A stretch of 64,000 bases of DNA from Shewanella vesiculosa (lineage in GTDB: Bacteria; Pseudomonadota; Gammaproteobacteria; Enterobacterales; Shewanellaceae): contig NZ_CP073588.1 of NCBI RefSeq assembly GCF_021560015.1, forward strand, positions 1,178,001 to 1,242,000. Reading direction: 5' to 3'. The notes under the pieces are model-generated. The model worked only from the letters and a program-made list of their open reading frames with translations. It was not told the origin of the DNA and did no database searches. Numbering within the stretch: position 1 is the first letter of the stretch; every line of letters begins with the position of its first letter. Both the position numbers and the translations under genes were made by a program. Positions 17,774 to 27,543 of this stretch are shown here, piece by piece.

Positions 17774-19903
17774 TTAGCGCCCTTCTTTTAACACTAAAGT
17801 GATAGCAACTGGCGTACCATTAAATGCTGCATTCCCCGTGAGCATATCAACTCGACTGGCATCTGTTAAATCATTAATGCTCACGCCTGGCTGAGTGGCG
17901 GCAACCGACATCTTTGTGCCCTGCTGATTATGGCCCCAACCTTGGGGTATGGTCACCACACCCGCTTGAATATCATCAGTGAGAACCACTTCGATATCAA
18001 TTTGGCCCACTGCAGAACTGACCGTCACTAGCTGGCCTTGTTCAATACCCAGCTGGTGCGCATCTTGTGAATTCATTTCTAAAGTACAAGGATTTTTACC
18101 TTTGATGAGCCGTGCTGAATTTTGGGTCCAGGTGTTATGGCTTTTAACCAGTCGACGCCCAATTAATTCAAATGGATAAGCCAGATCGCGCGAAACTGGT
18201 GTCATCACAGCTTGCAATCGGGGCAAATCATCACTAAATACTTGCGGAAACAGATCGATTTTGCCGTTAGCGGTTTTAATTCGTTCTGCTAAACACGGCA
18301 TTAATGGGCCAATATCGATACCGTGAGGGTTATCGATTAACCTTTGTAAACTCATGCCTTGCTCGCCATAAGGGCCTTGTTTGAGTTCCATATCCAAAAT
18401 GATTTCGGGAGTGATTTTTTGCATTGGATCATCTGCTGCAATATTTAGCATTCGCGCAGAAATTTCTTTGAGTATTTGCCAGTCGCTACGTTGATCGACT
18501 TGTTTTTCAAACAATGGCGCTGAGTATTTAACTGTGTTTCTAACCGAGAATGAGTTAAAGAAAATATCAAAGTGCGAATTCTCAACGCCCGTGGTGCCCG
18601 GCAGAATAATGTCGGCATATTTAGTGGTTTCATTGAGGTAAATATCGACCGAAACCATATAATCTAAACCTGCGAAGGCTTGGGCTAATTGATGACCACT
18701 GGGGGCCGACAATACCGGATTTCCAGCAACGGTTATCAAGCTTTTAATCTGCCCTTCTCCCGGTGTTTGTATTTCTTCAGCCAAAGAAGCAACCGGAAAC
18801 TCACCATTAAAAAATGGTAACTTACGCACTCGGGTTTGATGCTGACCAAACGAACTTTTATGGCCGACTTGATGGTTACGCAGTAAATCAAAGGCCGGTT
18901 GTGGAAACATAGCACCACCGGCGCGATCAAAATTGCCTGTGATTATATTGAGTACATTGGTAAGCCATAAACATAAGCCACCAAATGTTTGCGTAGATGC
19001 TCCCATGCGGCTGTAACACACAGCGGAATCTGCCAACAACATATCATCGGCTAAGGTGCAAATGGTACTCGCATCAATGCCGACTATGCTTGCAACCACA
19101 TCGGGTGAGTAGGTTTTGGCAAGTTTAGCAACATCATCAAGCCCCTCTACTAAGTGTTCTAAATGACCTAAATTAACCTTATTACGCTCAAACACACAAT
19201 GGATCAAGGCGAGCAGTAATAAGGCATCTTTTTCTGGGCGAATAAACAAATGTTGGTCGGCAATTTTAGCGGTACGGGTTCTACGAGGGTCAACCACGAC
19301 AATTTTGCCGCCACGCTGTTGAATAGCCTTCATACGGCCAATAACATTGGGCGCTGTCATCATACTGCCATTGGACACCACAGGATTAGCCCCTATGATC
19401 AACATAAAGTCAGTTCTATCAATGTCGGGGACCGGGATTAACATACCAGCGCCGAACATAAAGTTAGCCGCGACATGATGCGGCAATTGGTCAGCAGAGG
19501 CTGAACTAAAGCGATTTATTGTGCCAAGTGACTTCAAAAAAGGCTTGAGGAATAGCGCATTCCCCAGACTATGGGCATTAGGATTACCGAGATAAACGGC
19601 TAAGGAATTTTTCCCGTGTTGCTGTTGAATGCTTTTAAACTTAGCGACTATCTCGCTAAAAGCGTCATCCCAACTAATAGCTTGCCAACCAGAAGCGGTT
19701 CGTTTTATCGGCGTTTTTAAGCGATCTTTATCAGTATAGAAATCTTCTAAAGCAAGTGCTTTAGGGCAATTATAACCTTGGCTAAAGGGATCAAGTTGGT
19801 CACCTTTAATCGAGATGATTTGTTTATCTTGATGGACAATTTCCAAGCCACACATGGCTTCACAAATATTGCAATTTCTATAATGGGTATTCATTTCGCT
19901 CAT
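17774..19903 (-). CDS. Molybdopterin oxidoreductase (BisC/FdhF-like)
   Basis: The ATG at 19903 with AGTCAGGCG upstream gives 709 residues; an in-frame GTG at 19933 also exists. Cys11, Cys14, Cys18 and Cys46 form the N-terminal [4Fe-4S] motif. A domain similar to other molybdenum/bis-MGD enzymes follows (IIGANPVVSNGSMM, VVVDPRRTRTAKIADQHLFIRP), and the C-terminal molydopterin dinucleotide-binding domain begins near residue 590. No Tat signal precedes the cluster, so it is expected in the cytoplasm. No electron-transfer subunit is adjacent; the substrate is unknown. The cytochrome-like gene lies 45 bases upstream on the same strand. Confidence 0.87.
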   Translation of the reverse strand: MSEMNTHYRNCNICEAMCGLEIVHQDKQIISIKGDQLDPFSQGYNCPKALALEDFYTDKDRLKTPIKRTASGWQAISWDDAFSEIVAKFKSIQQQHGKNSLAVYLGNPNAHSLGNALFLKPFLKSLGTINRFSSASADQLPHHVAANFMFGAGMLIPVPDIDRTDFMLIIGANPVVSNGSMMTAPNVIGRMKAIQQRGGKIVVVDPRRTRTAKIADQHLFIRPEKDALLLLALIHCVFERNKVNLGHLEHLVEGLDDVAKLAKTYSPDVVASIVGIDASTICTLADDMLLADSAVCYSRMGASTQTFGGLCLWLTNVLNIITGNFDRAGGAMFPQPAFDLLRNHQVGHKSSFGQHQTRVRKLPFFNGEFPVASLAEEIQTPGEGQIKSLITVAGNPVLSAPSGHQLAQAFAGLDYMVSVDIYLNETTKYADIILPGTTGVENSHFDIFFNSFSVRNTVKYSAPLFEKQVDQRSDWQILKEISARMLNIAADDPMQKITPEIILDMELKQGPYGEQGMSLQRLIDNPHGIDIGPLMPCLAERIKTANGKIDLFPQVFSDDLPRLQAVMTPVSRDLAYPFELIGRRLVKSHNTWTQNSARLIKGKNPCTLEMNSQDAHQLGIEQGQLVTVSSAVGQIDIEVVLTDDIQAGVVTIPQGWGHNQQGTKMSVAATQPGVSINDLTDASRVDMLTGNAAFNGTPVAITLVLKEGR

Positions 19904-19948
19904 ATATATCGCCTGACTTGGATAGGTGAACACAAGGTTATTTAAAGA

Positions 19949-20569
19949 TTAAAATAAATCTTCAAGCCATTTCTTGGCACTGCCAAGCACAACCATAGAG
20001 TTAAGTTTAAATAAGGCAAATGTATCGCCATCTTGCAGTTCTGGTTCACCGCAACGCGGGTCCGAACGCTGCAATGCACCTGTCATACTGTGATCTATCG
20101 GGATAGGCTCGCAACCATGACCTGATTCACAAACAAAATCCCACTTTTCAGCTGCAGGTAAATGGCAAGTAAAACAGTTACCGCCAAAACGGTTATTCAC
20201 ATCAGTGAATCCACGTTTAGTGATAGTTGAGCCTTGTTCATCGACTTCTAATTCAAAAAACTCCCAGTCACCGGTGGCAGGAAAAGTGCCCGCTTCGCGT
20301 TTAACCATCACTTCAGTGGGCACTAACTGCACCACAGAACCTTCAGGATAAACGGCACCTTCAGGATTATTAGCAACAGCTAAAGTACCTTGAGTATTAC
20401 CAAGCAGGTTATCGACATAAAAATGGCGAACAGGTGTCATATCTCTGATGCAATTAAAGCTATTATCATCAATATTGCTGACTTGGTTTGCCGCGTTAAT
20501 CGAAAACGCTGCAGCCGTTAACAGCACCGAACTAATGCTAATAACAATACGTTTATTGCGCTTGTTCAT
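19949..20569 (-). CDS. Exported CXXCH haem protein, possibly cytochrome P460-like
   Basis: The ATG at 20569 has AAGGGA seven bases upstream and gives 206 residues, starting with a signal peptide (MNKRNKRIVISISSVLLTAAAF then SINAA). The single haem c motif is CFTCH at residues 132-136. Preceding strands (AVYPEGSVVQLVPTEVMVKRE, DWEFFEL) resemble the beta-sheet of cytochrome P460, but the family call is tentative. Extra Cys at about 40, 147, 153 and 173 could form disulfides. It is probably co-transcribed with the CurA-like gene upstream and the molybdopterin enzyme downstream, though an exported haem protein cannot directly serve a cytoplasmic enzyme. Confidence 0.65.
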   Translation of the reverse strand: MNKRNKRIVISISSVLLTAAAFSINAANQVSNIDDNSFNCIRDMTPVRHFYVDNLLGNTQGTLAVANNPEGAVYPEGSVVQLVPTEVMVKREAGTFPATGDWEFFELEVDEQGSTITKRGFTDVNNRFGGNCFTCHLPAAEKWDFVCESGHGCEPIPIDHSMTGALQRSDPRCGEPELQDGDTFALFKLNSMVVLGSAKKWLEDLF

Positions 20570-20651
20570 AGTCAATCCCTTTGACAGCATGGTGGTAATG
20601 GCTCCCGCCACCATGCATGTTGAGTGAAGGTGAATTAATTGAAGGATGATT

Positions 20652-21651
20652 TTATAATTTAACGATGAGCTTGCCTTTGTTTTGACCAGTGAAAAACAAG
20701 TTTAAGCCAGTGATGGCCGACTCAAGTCCGATTAATACATGGGCGCGATGTTTAATCTGCCCTTTCATGACATAAGGGGTTAATTTTTCGAGTAATGCCG
20801 GTACATCACCAAAATGATCTGGCATAGTAAAACCTTGGATAATGAGCCTTTTTTTTAATTACCTGCACCCAACTTGGGCCTAAATCAGGTACCGCTTTGG
20901 GATAATCAGCAATCATGCCACACACCACAATACGCCCATGTGGATTCATTTTGGCAAACACATGATGCTGGATAGGCCCACCAGTGTTTTCAAAATACAC
21001 ATCAACACCATCAGGGGTTAACTCAGCCAGTTTGGCTGCTAAATCATCGGTCTTGTAATTAATCGCACCATCGAAACCTAGCTCGTTAATTATCCAATCC
21101 GCTTTTTCATCACTGCCGACTACGCCAATGACTCTTAAGCCATCAGCTTTAGCCAGTTGACCCACAATCGAGCCTACAGAGCCCGCAGCACCAGAGACTA
21201 CAATGGTTTCACCTTTTTGTGGCTTTCCTACGTTGAACAGTCCTTGTGTCGCCGTTAATCCAGGCAAAGCAAATACCGATAAAATAGCTTCATCGGGTAA
21301 TGGCGCCGTCACTTTATGCAAACCGGCACCATTACTTAGGAAATATTCCTGCCAACCCATCATCCCCATCACTCGGTCGCCAACCGTAAAGTCAGGGTGG
21401 TGACTTTCGACAACTTCACCTATGCCAGAGCTGCGCATAACCTCGCCCAAGGTGACAGGAGGAATATAACTTTCGGTATCTGGGCTCATCCAACCAAACA
21501 TGGCCGGATCAAGTGACATATGATGTTGCTTAACTAAAAACTGCCCTTGTGCCACTGCCGGCATTGGCTTTTCGACAACTTCAAATAATTCTGGGCCAAT
21601 TGGGCCACCTTGAGGACGGGCGACTAAGTTAATGGCGGTATAGGTACTCAT
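20652..21651 (-). pseudogene. CurA-type NADP-dependent oxidoreductase, frameshifted near the C-terminus
   Basis: The gene encodes an MDR-superfamily reductase without zinc sites, like CurA and prostaglandin reductases: GVMRSSGIGEVV-type N-terminal strands, then a Rossmann motif VVSGAAGSVGSIVGQLAKA. The frame stops at 20806 after 281 codons. However, one base less in the run of eight A (top-strand T8 at 20849-20856) restores a conserved end (RLIIQGFTMPDHF through GKLIVKL) that stops at 20652. The total of 1000 bases, one more than a multiple of three, fits. The intended protein is 332 residues. AAAGGGA precedes the ATG. The lost part completes the catalytic domain, so the broken form is unlikely to work. 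Confidence 0.85.
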
Positions 21652-21727
21652 ATTTGATTCCCTTTATATGTGAGTGAATATCAATAATCGATCTCTAAAA
21701 ATGATAGCAAATGATGGATTAACCTTG

Positions 21728-22792
21728 TCACCTGATGAGTTGCTTGATGCTTTTTATACTGTTGATATTTTGCGTTTGATAAAAGTGTTTAAAGTGCTGG
21801 GCAAGTTTTTCACTTTCAACAAAAACCTGTCGCCAGTATTGGATCCGTTGAGCAGGTTTCATTTCAACAAAATCTTTGCGATCAGGGATTTTATGATAAG
21901 GCAACGAATCAATAAATTCTGCTGATGGACACAATAATACTGTGTTGTCGTAATGTTCTAGCCTGACTTTTCGAGATAAGTTTTTGTCAAACCAGCCCGC
22001 CTTTAAGCTGGAACTGAAATGAGGATAAAGAGTTAGCCCCTCATTTTTAATTTGAAAATCAAAATGATAATCAATGATGCCGCCATCACGATACATGCCA
22101 GGAGGACAATCTGCAATGTTGTTTATCCCTTGCATCACCAGCGGAATTGAGCCAGATGCCAACAATGCCGTTTTGATATTGTGTAGGCTTAATGGCACTG
22201 ACGTGGTGGGGATATGGTCAGGATCAAAAATGGTTAAATCACTTTGATGATGCTGAAAAATGTACCGCTCGTACTGGCTTTTGAGTAATGGCCGACTTAA
22301 CGCGTTTCTCAGAAAGCTATTGAGTAACCCGGCACCTTGTTTTAGTTTGTTTTCAGACGCCACCAATCCATGACATTTAGCCACAATAAAATGGGCTTTA
22401 AAAACACTATTATTAATGATCTCACTTGCGCCCGTATCGCCAAATAACTCATCAAGTAACGTTATCGCTTTAGCAGTTATTTCGTCAGCTTGTGGCTTAG
22501 TGTCATTTGAATACACGGTTTCACTGTAATGTTTAGCTAATCGCTCTATTGCTGCGACGGGATCTCTTTGCGCAAAACATGCGGCGCGAAATGCTCCTGC
22601 ACTTGAGCCAATGACATTTAACGGCTGTTGTCTGCCATTAAAAAATTCACCAAAGATATACTTGTCTAATCCCAGTAAAGTAAACCATTTCGGCCCACCA
22701 CTTGCACCAAGAAAAGAGCTAAATAACTCTGGAGAAAATCCATCTTGATGGATTGTTGTTAAAGCCGTTTCACCGGCATAAATTTCTAACAT
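21728..22792 (-). CDS. Patatin-like phospholipase family protein
   Basis: The 354-residue protein has the patatin elements: a glycine-rich oxyanion segment FLGASGGPKW (about residues 27-36), the nucleophile elbow GSSAG with Ser64, and the catalytic Asp in YRDGGIIDYHFD. The Ser-Asp dyad is therefore intact, and acyl hydrolase activity on lipids is expected. No signal peptide is seen, so it is cytoplasmic. It lies 76 bases upstream of the CurA-like gene on the same strand. The context of fatty-acyl metabolism genes suggests it supplies fatty acids from lipids or storage esters. Confidence 0.83.
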   Translation of the reverse strand: MLEIYAGETALTTIHQDGFSPELFSSFLGASGGPKWFTLLGLDKYIFGEFFNGRQQPLNVIGSSAGAFRAACFAQRDPVAAIERLAKHYSETVYSNDTKPQADEITAKAITLLDELFGDTGASEIINNSVFKAHFIVAKCHGLVASENKLKQGAGLLNSFLRNALSRPLLKSQYERYIFQHHQSDLTIFDPDHIPTTSVPLSLHNIKTALLASGSIPLVMQGINNIADCPPGMYRDGGIIDYHFDFQIKNEGLTLYPHFSSSLKAGWFDKNLSRKVRLEHYDNTVLLCPSAEFIDSLPYHKIPDRKDFVEMKPAQRIQYWRQVFVESEKLAQHFKHFYQTQNINSIKSIKQLIR

Positions 22793-22810
22793 AACATTCT
22801 TATGGTTAAC

Positions 22811-22833
22811 CTGTCGGCAATCAATACCGACAG
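22811..22833. other. Hairpin between the acyl-CoA ligase and patatin genes
   Basis: CTGTCGG and CCGACAG arms flank a nine-base loop. No T run follows on either strand, so a factor-dependent end signal or operator is as likely as an intrinsic terminator. Confidence 0.35.
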
Positions 22834-22970
22834 TGATTTTAGTGACTAATACACAGTGATCAATTATTGCTGCATATCACTTCGCACTAATGCTGGATTG
22901 AAAAGACTTAGCGCTTGATGAAGGCTATAAGCTTAACGCTATAGCCACGAGTGATCCGTTTCGACCAAGC

Positions 22971-24635
22971 TTATGCCATGTTACGAAGGTCTTTACGTAA
23001 CACTTTACCGACGTTACTTTTCGGTAATTCATTCATAAATTCAATCACCTTAGGGCGCTTATAGTTGGTCAGCATTTTATTACAATGATCAAACACATCT
23101 TGCTCGGTAAGGTTAGGATCTTTACGCACTATGTACACTTTGACTCGCTCGCCGGTAATATCACATGAGGTCCCTACCGCAGCGGCTTCAAGTATTCCTT
23201 CATGCATCACGAGTACTTCTTCAATCTCATTTGGAAACACATTGAAGCCAGACACATTGATCATGTCTTTTTTACGATCAACAATTTTAAAGAAACCATT
23301 TTCATCCATGGTGGCAATATCACCTGTGGCTAACCAGCCATCAATGAGCACCTCATCCGTTGCTTTTTGGCGATTGTAGTAACCTTTCATCACTTGAGGG
23401 CCTTTAACCCACATTTCCCCTGGCTCACCTAATGCCACTTCTTCACCATCAGCCCCAACAAGGCGAATATCAGTTGATGAAGCCGGTAAACCAATCGATC
23501 CATTGTAACTTTGTTGATTGTAAGGGCTCATAGTCACTAAAGGCGCACATTCAGTTAACCCGTAGCCTTCTAAAAGACGACTTTTAGTGACTTTTTCCCA
23601 ATGTTCAGCTACAGGACGCTGCACTGACATGCCGCCGCCAAAGCCCATTTTTAAAGCGCTGAAATCAAGCTTGTCAAAGCCAGGAGTATGTAACAATCCG
23701 TTAAATAGCGTGTTGACGCCAGTAATAATGGTAAAGCGATATTTAGCCAACTCTTTAACAAATCCTGCCATGTCACGTGGATTGGTAATTAATAGATTGA
23801 TGCCACCAAATGGCAAAAAGGCTAAGCAATTAGAGGTCAGCGCATAAATATGATAAAGCGGTAATGCGGTGACAATGATCTCTTTACCCACTTCAAAGAT
23901 ATTTTTAGTCACAGCATTAGACTGTTCAAGATTAGCAACCATGTTGCGATGAGTCAGCATTGCCCCTTTTGATGGACCTGTAGTACCACCTGTATATTGT
24001 AAAAAGGCCAAATCTGAACCGACAACGGAAACGGCGACAAAATTCAGTTTGCTGCCTTTAGACATAGCATCATTAAATTTAACCGCATTGGGCAAATCAA
24101 ACGCAGGGATAAGTTTTTTAACATGCTTAATGGCGCCGTTAACTAATGCACCTTTTATGAGCCCTAATCGGTCACCGACACCTGTGGTGATCACGTGCTT
24201 AATATCAGTTTTATTGATCACGGCTTGCAATACATGAGCAAAATTTTCGAGGATAAGGATCCCTTTGGCACCAGAGTCTTTTAATTGATGTTCTAATTCG
24301 CGGGCGGTATACAATGGATTAACGTTTACAATGGTCAGTCCGGCAATCAGCGCACCAAATAGCGCGATAGGATATTGCAGTGTATTGGGGATCATGATGG
24401 CAAATTTGTCGCCTTTGACTAACCGCAAATCTTGCTGTAAGTAGGCAGCAAAATCAGTCGCTTGCTGAGCCAGTTGCTGATAAGTAATACTGACATCCAT
24501 ATTAATAAATGCAGTATTATCGGCGTATAACTTGGTATATTTTAAAAATAAATCTGCCAAAGAATTATATTTATCAGGATCGATTTCAAACTCAACCCCG
24601 GGCGGATAACTCTTTTCAAGCCAAATTTTTTCCAT
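22971..24635 (-). CDS. Long-chain fatty acid-CoA ligase (FadD-like)
   Basis: The ATG at 24635 (MEKIWLEKSYPPGV) with GGGGAC upstream gives 554 residues, the normal length for FadD. Adenylate-forming motifs are complete: the P-loop YTGGTTGPSKGAMLTH, the LLEGYGLTECAPLVT motif, WLATGDIATMDENGFFKIVDRKKDMI, and the C-terminal GKVLRKDLR with the catalytic Lys. It activates fatty acids to acyl-CoA with ATP. It is last in the maoC-SDR-thiolase-ligase series, 216 bases after the thiolase. This spacing allows a separate promoter, but a shared transcript is plausible. Confidence 0.92.
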   Translation of the reverse strand: MEKIWLEKSYPPGVEFEIDPDKYNSLADLFLKYTKLYADNTAFINMDVSITYQQLAQQATDFAAYLQQDLRLVKGDKFAIMIPNTLQYPIALFGALIAGLTIVNVNPLYTARELEHQLKDSGAKGILILENFAHVLQAVINKTDIKHVITTGVGDRLGLIKGALVNGAIKHVKKLIPAFDLPNAVKFNDAMSKGSKLNFVAVSVVGSDLAFLQYTGGTTGPSKGAMLTHRNMVANLEQSNAVTKNIFEVGKEIIVTALPLYHIYALTSNCLAFLPFGGINLLITNPRDMAGFVKELAKYRFTIITGVNTLFNGLLHTPGFDKLDFSALKMGFGGGMSVQRPVAEHWEKVTKSRLLEGYGLTECAPLVTMSPYNQQSYNGSIGLPASSTDIRLVGADGEEVALGEPGEMWVKGPQVMKGYYNRQKATDEVLIDGWLATGDIATMDENGFFKIVDRKKDMINVSGFNVFPNEIEEVLVMHEGILEAAAVGTSCDITGERVKVYIVRKDPNLTEQDVFDHCNKMLTNYKRPKVIEFMNELPKSNVGKVLRKDLRNMA

Positions 24636-24851
24636 AATATTGTCCCCAAAATGTAATGTTATTAGCAGCTGCAAAGTCCATCTCAAATACGCAACAGAAC
24701 CTAATACCCGAGCCGCTATCTTTGTTTATTATTATTTTGCATCATGTCATCAGCGTCATTAAACTGAGCACTAACCTTAAATCTACACACCAATCTTAAA
24801 TTTAAACTTAACGAACCATTAACAATGACTGTTGATCTTTTAAGCGTCATT

Positions 24852-26033
24852 TTATAACACTTCAAATAATCCAGCCGCGCCTTGACCACCGCCAATACAC
24901 ATACTGACAACCACATATTTAATGCTGCGGCGTTTACCTTCAATTAAGGCGTGCATCACCATACGTGTGCCGCTCATACCATAAGGGTGACCGATTGAGA
25001 TTGCGCCGCCGTCGACATTTAAACGATCGGCGGGAATGCCGAGATATTCAGCACAATAAATTACCTGAACCGCAAACGCTTCATTGATTTCCCATAAACC
25101 TATGTCGTCAATGCTAAGGCCATTTCGCTCAAGCAGTTTCGGAATTGCATAAATAGGTCCTATGCCCATTTCATCTGGCTCACATCCACTCACCACCATG
25201 CCTCGATACGCGCCTAATGGTGTTAAACCTCGTTGCTCGGCGAGTTCACGTTCCATTACCACAACCGCTGCTGCACCGTCTGATAGTTGTGATGCATTGC
25301 CACCGGTAATCGATCCATTTTCTTTAACCGCTTTTAAGCCAGCTAGACCTTCTAAATTTGTCGATGGGCGATTGCCTTCATCTTGAGTTAAGGTCACTTG
25401 CTGTTTACTGATTTCGCCGCTAACTTTATCCATTATCAGCATAGTGCAACTGACCGGGACTATTTCAGCATCAAATCGGCCTTGTGACTGTGCGATTGCG
25501 GTGCGTTGCTGAGAGGATAATGCATAGGCATCTTGTGCCTCGCGTGAAATATTATATCGCTTAGCCACCACTTCAGCCGTATCGAGCATCGGCATATAAA
25601 TCGCTGGACGATAGGCTTTTACGCTAGGATCTACCGCGCGATGCATGTTCATCTTATCGTTTTGAACCAAGCTGATAGAGTCACAACCTCCGGCAACCAC
25701 AACTTGGGCACCATCACAAACAATATGATTGGCAGCTATAGCAATAGACATAAGTCCTGATGAACATTGGCGATCAACCGTCATGCCCGGCACCGACACA
25801 GGTAATTGCGCCGCCATGGCCACTTGGCGACCAAAATTCATGCCTTGGTTACCTTGAGTTAACGCGGCGCCAAAAATACAGTCTTCAATTTCATTTGGAT
25901 CGATTCCGGCTCTTTCTACTGCGGCATTAACCGCAATAGCGGCTAACGTGGGGGCAGATAAATCGTTAAAGGCGCCGCGATAGGCTTTACCAATTGGTGT
26001 TCTTGCGGCTGAAACAATGACGGCTTCTCTCAT
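24852..26033 (-). CDS. Acetyl-CoA acyltransferase (thiolase)
   Basis: A 393-residue thiolase with all three catalytic motifs: Cys90 in DRQCSSG, NEAFAVQ, and the C-terminal His and Cys in ISIGHPYGMSG and CIGGGQGAAGLFEVL. It would cleave 3-ketoacyl-CoA to acetyl-CoA and a shortened acyl-CoA in beta-oxidation; the biosynthetic direction is less likely here. It lies 39 bases downstream of the SDR gene and upstream of the acyl-CoA ligase. The stop codon region overlaps a spurious frame that was ignored. Confidence 0.93.
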   Translation of the reverse strand: MREAVIVSAARTPIGKAYRGAFNDLSAPTLAAIAVNAAVERAGIDPNEIEDCIFGAALTQGNQGMNFGRQVAMAAQLPVSVPGMTVDRQCSSGLMSIAIAANHIVCDGAQVVVAGGCDSISLVQNDKMNMHRAVDPSVKAYRPAIYMPMLDTAEVVAKRYNISREAQDAYALSSQQRTAIAQSQGRFDAEIVPVSCTMLIMDKVSGEISKQQVTLTQDEGNRPSTNLEGLAGLKAVKENGSITGGNASQLSDGAAAVVVMERELAEQRGLTPLGAYRGMVVSGCEPDEMGIGPIYAIPKLLERNGLSIDDIGLWEINEAFAVQVIYCAEYLGIPADRLNVDGGAISIGHPYGMSGTRMVMHALIEGKRRSIKYVVVSMCIGGGQGAAGLFEVL

Positions 26034-26072
26034 GACAAATCCTTTTTTTAATAATGTGTGCTGCTAATCAAT

Positions 26073-26996
26073 TCACCCTAGAGCCTGAGATTTCATAAAC
26101 GCCATGGCTTTCATCACAAACTTCTCGCCTTGTTGCGAACCCGACACTAAGGCTTTTTGATTGTGTTGATCGGTGAGTTGATCCCAGTGTTCACGCACAG
26201 TTTCTGGGCTTTGTTTCGCGCTAGGAATAAAGCAGCCATCGGTTTCAAAGATACTCGCGCTTGAATAACCGCCTGCGCCAGCACATAAAATGAATCGATT
26301 GGGCGCGTCATCGTCACACAAAGTCAGCATGCCTGCGGTGACCGCTTCTGGTGCAAAGGCTTTAACGATTTCTTCAGGCATTAAATCTTCGGTCATACGT
26401 GTGCCAGCCGTTGGTGCTAGCGCATTAATATGGATATTATTTTTCGCACCTTCCAGCACTAAGGTATTCATTAGGCCAATCAGCGCCATTTTAGCCGCGC
26501 CATAATTGGCTTGACCAAAGTTACCGTACATACCACTCGATGACGTCGTCATCACGATTCGACCGTAATTTTGCTGCTTCATGATGTCCCATACAGCTTT
26601 AGTGCAGTTAACCGAGCCCATCACATGCACGTCCATGACCAGTTTAAAGTCATCTAAGGTCATCTTTGAAAACGACTTATCACGTAAAATACCGGCGTTA
26701 TTGATTAAAATATCTACACGTCCCCATTTATCCATGGTTTGTTGCACCATGTCTTGTACTTGATCAAAATGGGCAACGTTAGCGCCATGGCTAATCGCTT
26801 CACCGCCCATTGCTTCAATCAACTGCACCACCTCTTGTGACGCTGCAGAAGATGCACCGCTGCCATCACGTGCGCCGCCTAAATCATTAACAACGACTTT
26901 GGCGCCACGTCTGGCTAATTCCAACGCGTGTGAACGGCCTAATCCGTTACCTGCCCCAGTAACAATAGCCACTTTTCCTGCAAAACTGATAGTCAT
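26073..26996 (-). CDS. SDR, (R)-3-hydroxyacyl-CoA dehydrogenase-like (17-beta-HSD4 type)
   Basis: The 307-residue protein has the nucleotide motif TGAGNGLGRSHALELARRGA, NNAGILRD, and a catalytic Ser-Tyr-Lys set (TTSSSGMYGNFGQANYGAAK). The longer-than-usual SDR length and the RDKSFSKMTLDDFK segment match the dehydrogenase domain of peroxisomal multifunctional enzyme 2 (HSD17B4), which oxidises (3R)-hydroxyacyl-CoA. This fits the MaoC-type hydratase encoded 85 bases upstream, which would make that stereoisomer. The thiolase follows 39 bases downstream. Together they encode the later steps of an (R)-specific beta-oxidation cycle. Confidence 0.88.
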   Translation of the reverse strand: MTISFAGKVAIVTGAGNGLGRSHALELARRGAKVVVNDLGGARDGSGASSAASQEVVQLIEAMGGEAISHGANVAHFDQVQDMVQQTMDKWGRVDILINNAGILRDKSFSKMTLDDFKLVMDVHVMGSVNCTKAVWDIMKQQNYGRIVMTTSSSGMYGNFGQANYGAAKMALIGLMNTLVLEGAKNNIHINALAPTAGTRMTEDLMPEEIVKAFAPEAVTAGMLTLCDDDAPNRFILCAGAGGYSSASIFETDGCFIPSAKQSPETVREHWDQLTDQHNQKALVSGSQQGEKFVMKAMAFMKSQALG

Positions 26997-27081
26997 GTTA
27001 TTACCTTAACTGTTTATTTTTATTTGTTATTATCTTTTTCTGTGCCAGCATGATGAATTAACGATCATCACTTAACCAATA

Positions 27082-27543
27082 TTAGTTAACCATTTGTACT
27101 GATATCCACTCAGCAACTAATGCCGGTGTATCAACGCTTTCAATTTCAATGGTCACTTCGGTCGATAAGCGAAATTGCCCCGGCTTTTTTTCTTCAATAG
27201 AAAGGATTTTCGCATGTGCCCTAATGCGGCTATTGACGCTAACGGGTTGCAAAAATCTGATTTTATCGAAACCGGCATTGAGCCCCATATAGAAGCCATC
27301 AATAAGCAGGCTAAATTCTTCAGCAAAATGAGACAACATAGATAACGATAAAAAACCGTGGGCAATGGTGGAACCAAAAGGAGTGGCTTTCGCTTTTTCT
27401 TCATCGACGTGAATAAATTGATGGTCGAGAGTGCAATCGGCAAATTGATTAATTTGATCTTGGGTGATTTGGAACCAGTCTGTAGCGGCTGCTTGGTAGC
27501 CAATATAGTTAGCAATATCATTGCGATTAATTTTTGTCGGCAT
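27082..27543 (-). CDS. MaoC-family hot-dog hydratase, (R)-enoyl-CoA hydratase-like
   Basis: The 153-residue hot-dog protein contains the MaoC/NodN signature: FADCTLDHQFIHVDEEKA (Asp and His of the hydratase motif), then GSTIAHGFLSLSML. In the family, this motif hydrates 2-enoyl-CoA to (3R)-hydroxyacyl-CoA. A distinctive NodN-like C-terminus lacks extra domains. It is first in a minus-strand operon with the HSD17B4-like SDR, thiolase and acyl-CoA ligase. A candidate LysR operator lies 93 bases upstream of its ATG. Confidence 0.87.
   Translation of the reverse strand: MPTKINRNDIANYIGYQAAATDWFQITQDQINQFADCTLDHQFIHVDEEKAKATPFGSTIAHGFLSLSMLSHFAEEFSLLIDGFYMGLNAGFDKIRFLQPVSVNSRIRAHAKILSIEEKKPGQFRLSTEVTIEIESVDTPALVAEWISVQMVN

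Noticed and set aside
20849..20862. dnaX-like slippery heptamer (A AAA AAG) in the CurA-like gene as programmed -1 frameshift
   Set aside because: A -1 shift leads to the wrong frame; the conserved C-terminus needs +1 or loss of one A.
22811..22833. Intrinsic terminator for the acyl-CoA ligase gene
   Set aside because: The stem is short and no T run follows on the minus strand; kept only as an unassigned hairpin.
24716..24943. 75-codon minus-strand frame overlapping the thiolase end
   Set aside because: It overlaps the conserved thiolase C-terminus in another frame and has no recognisable features.
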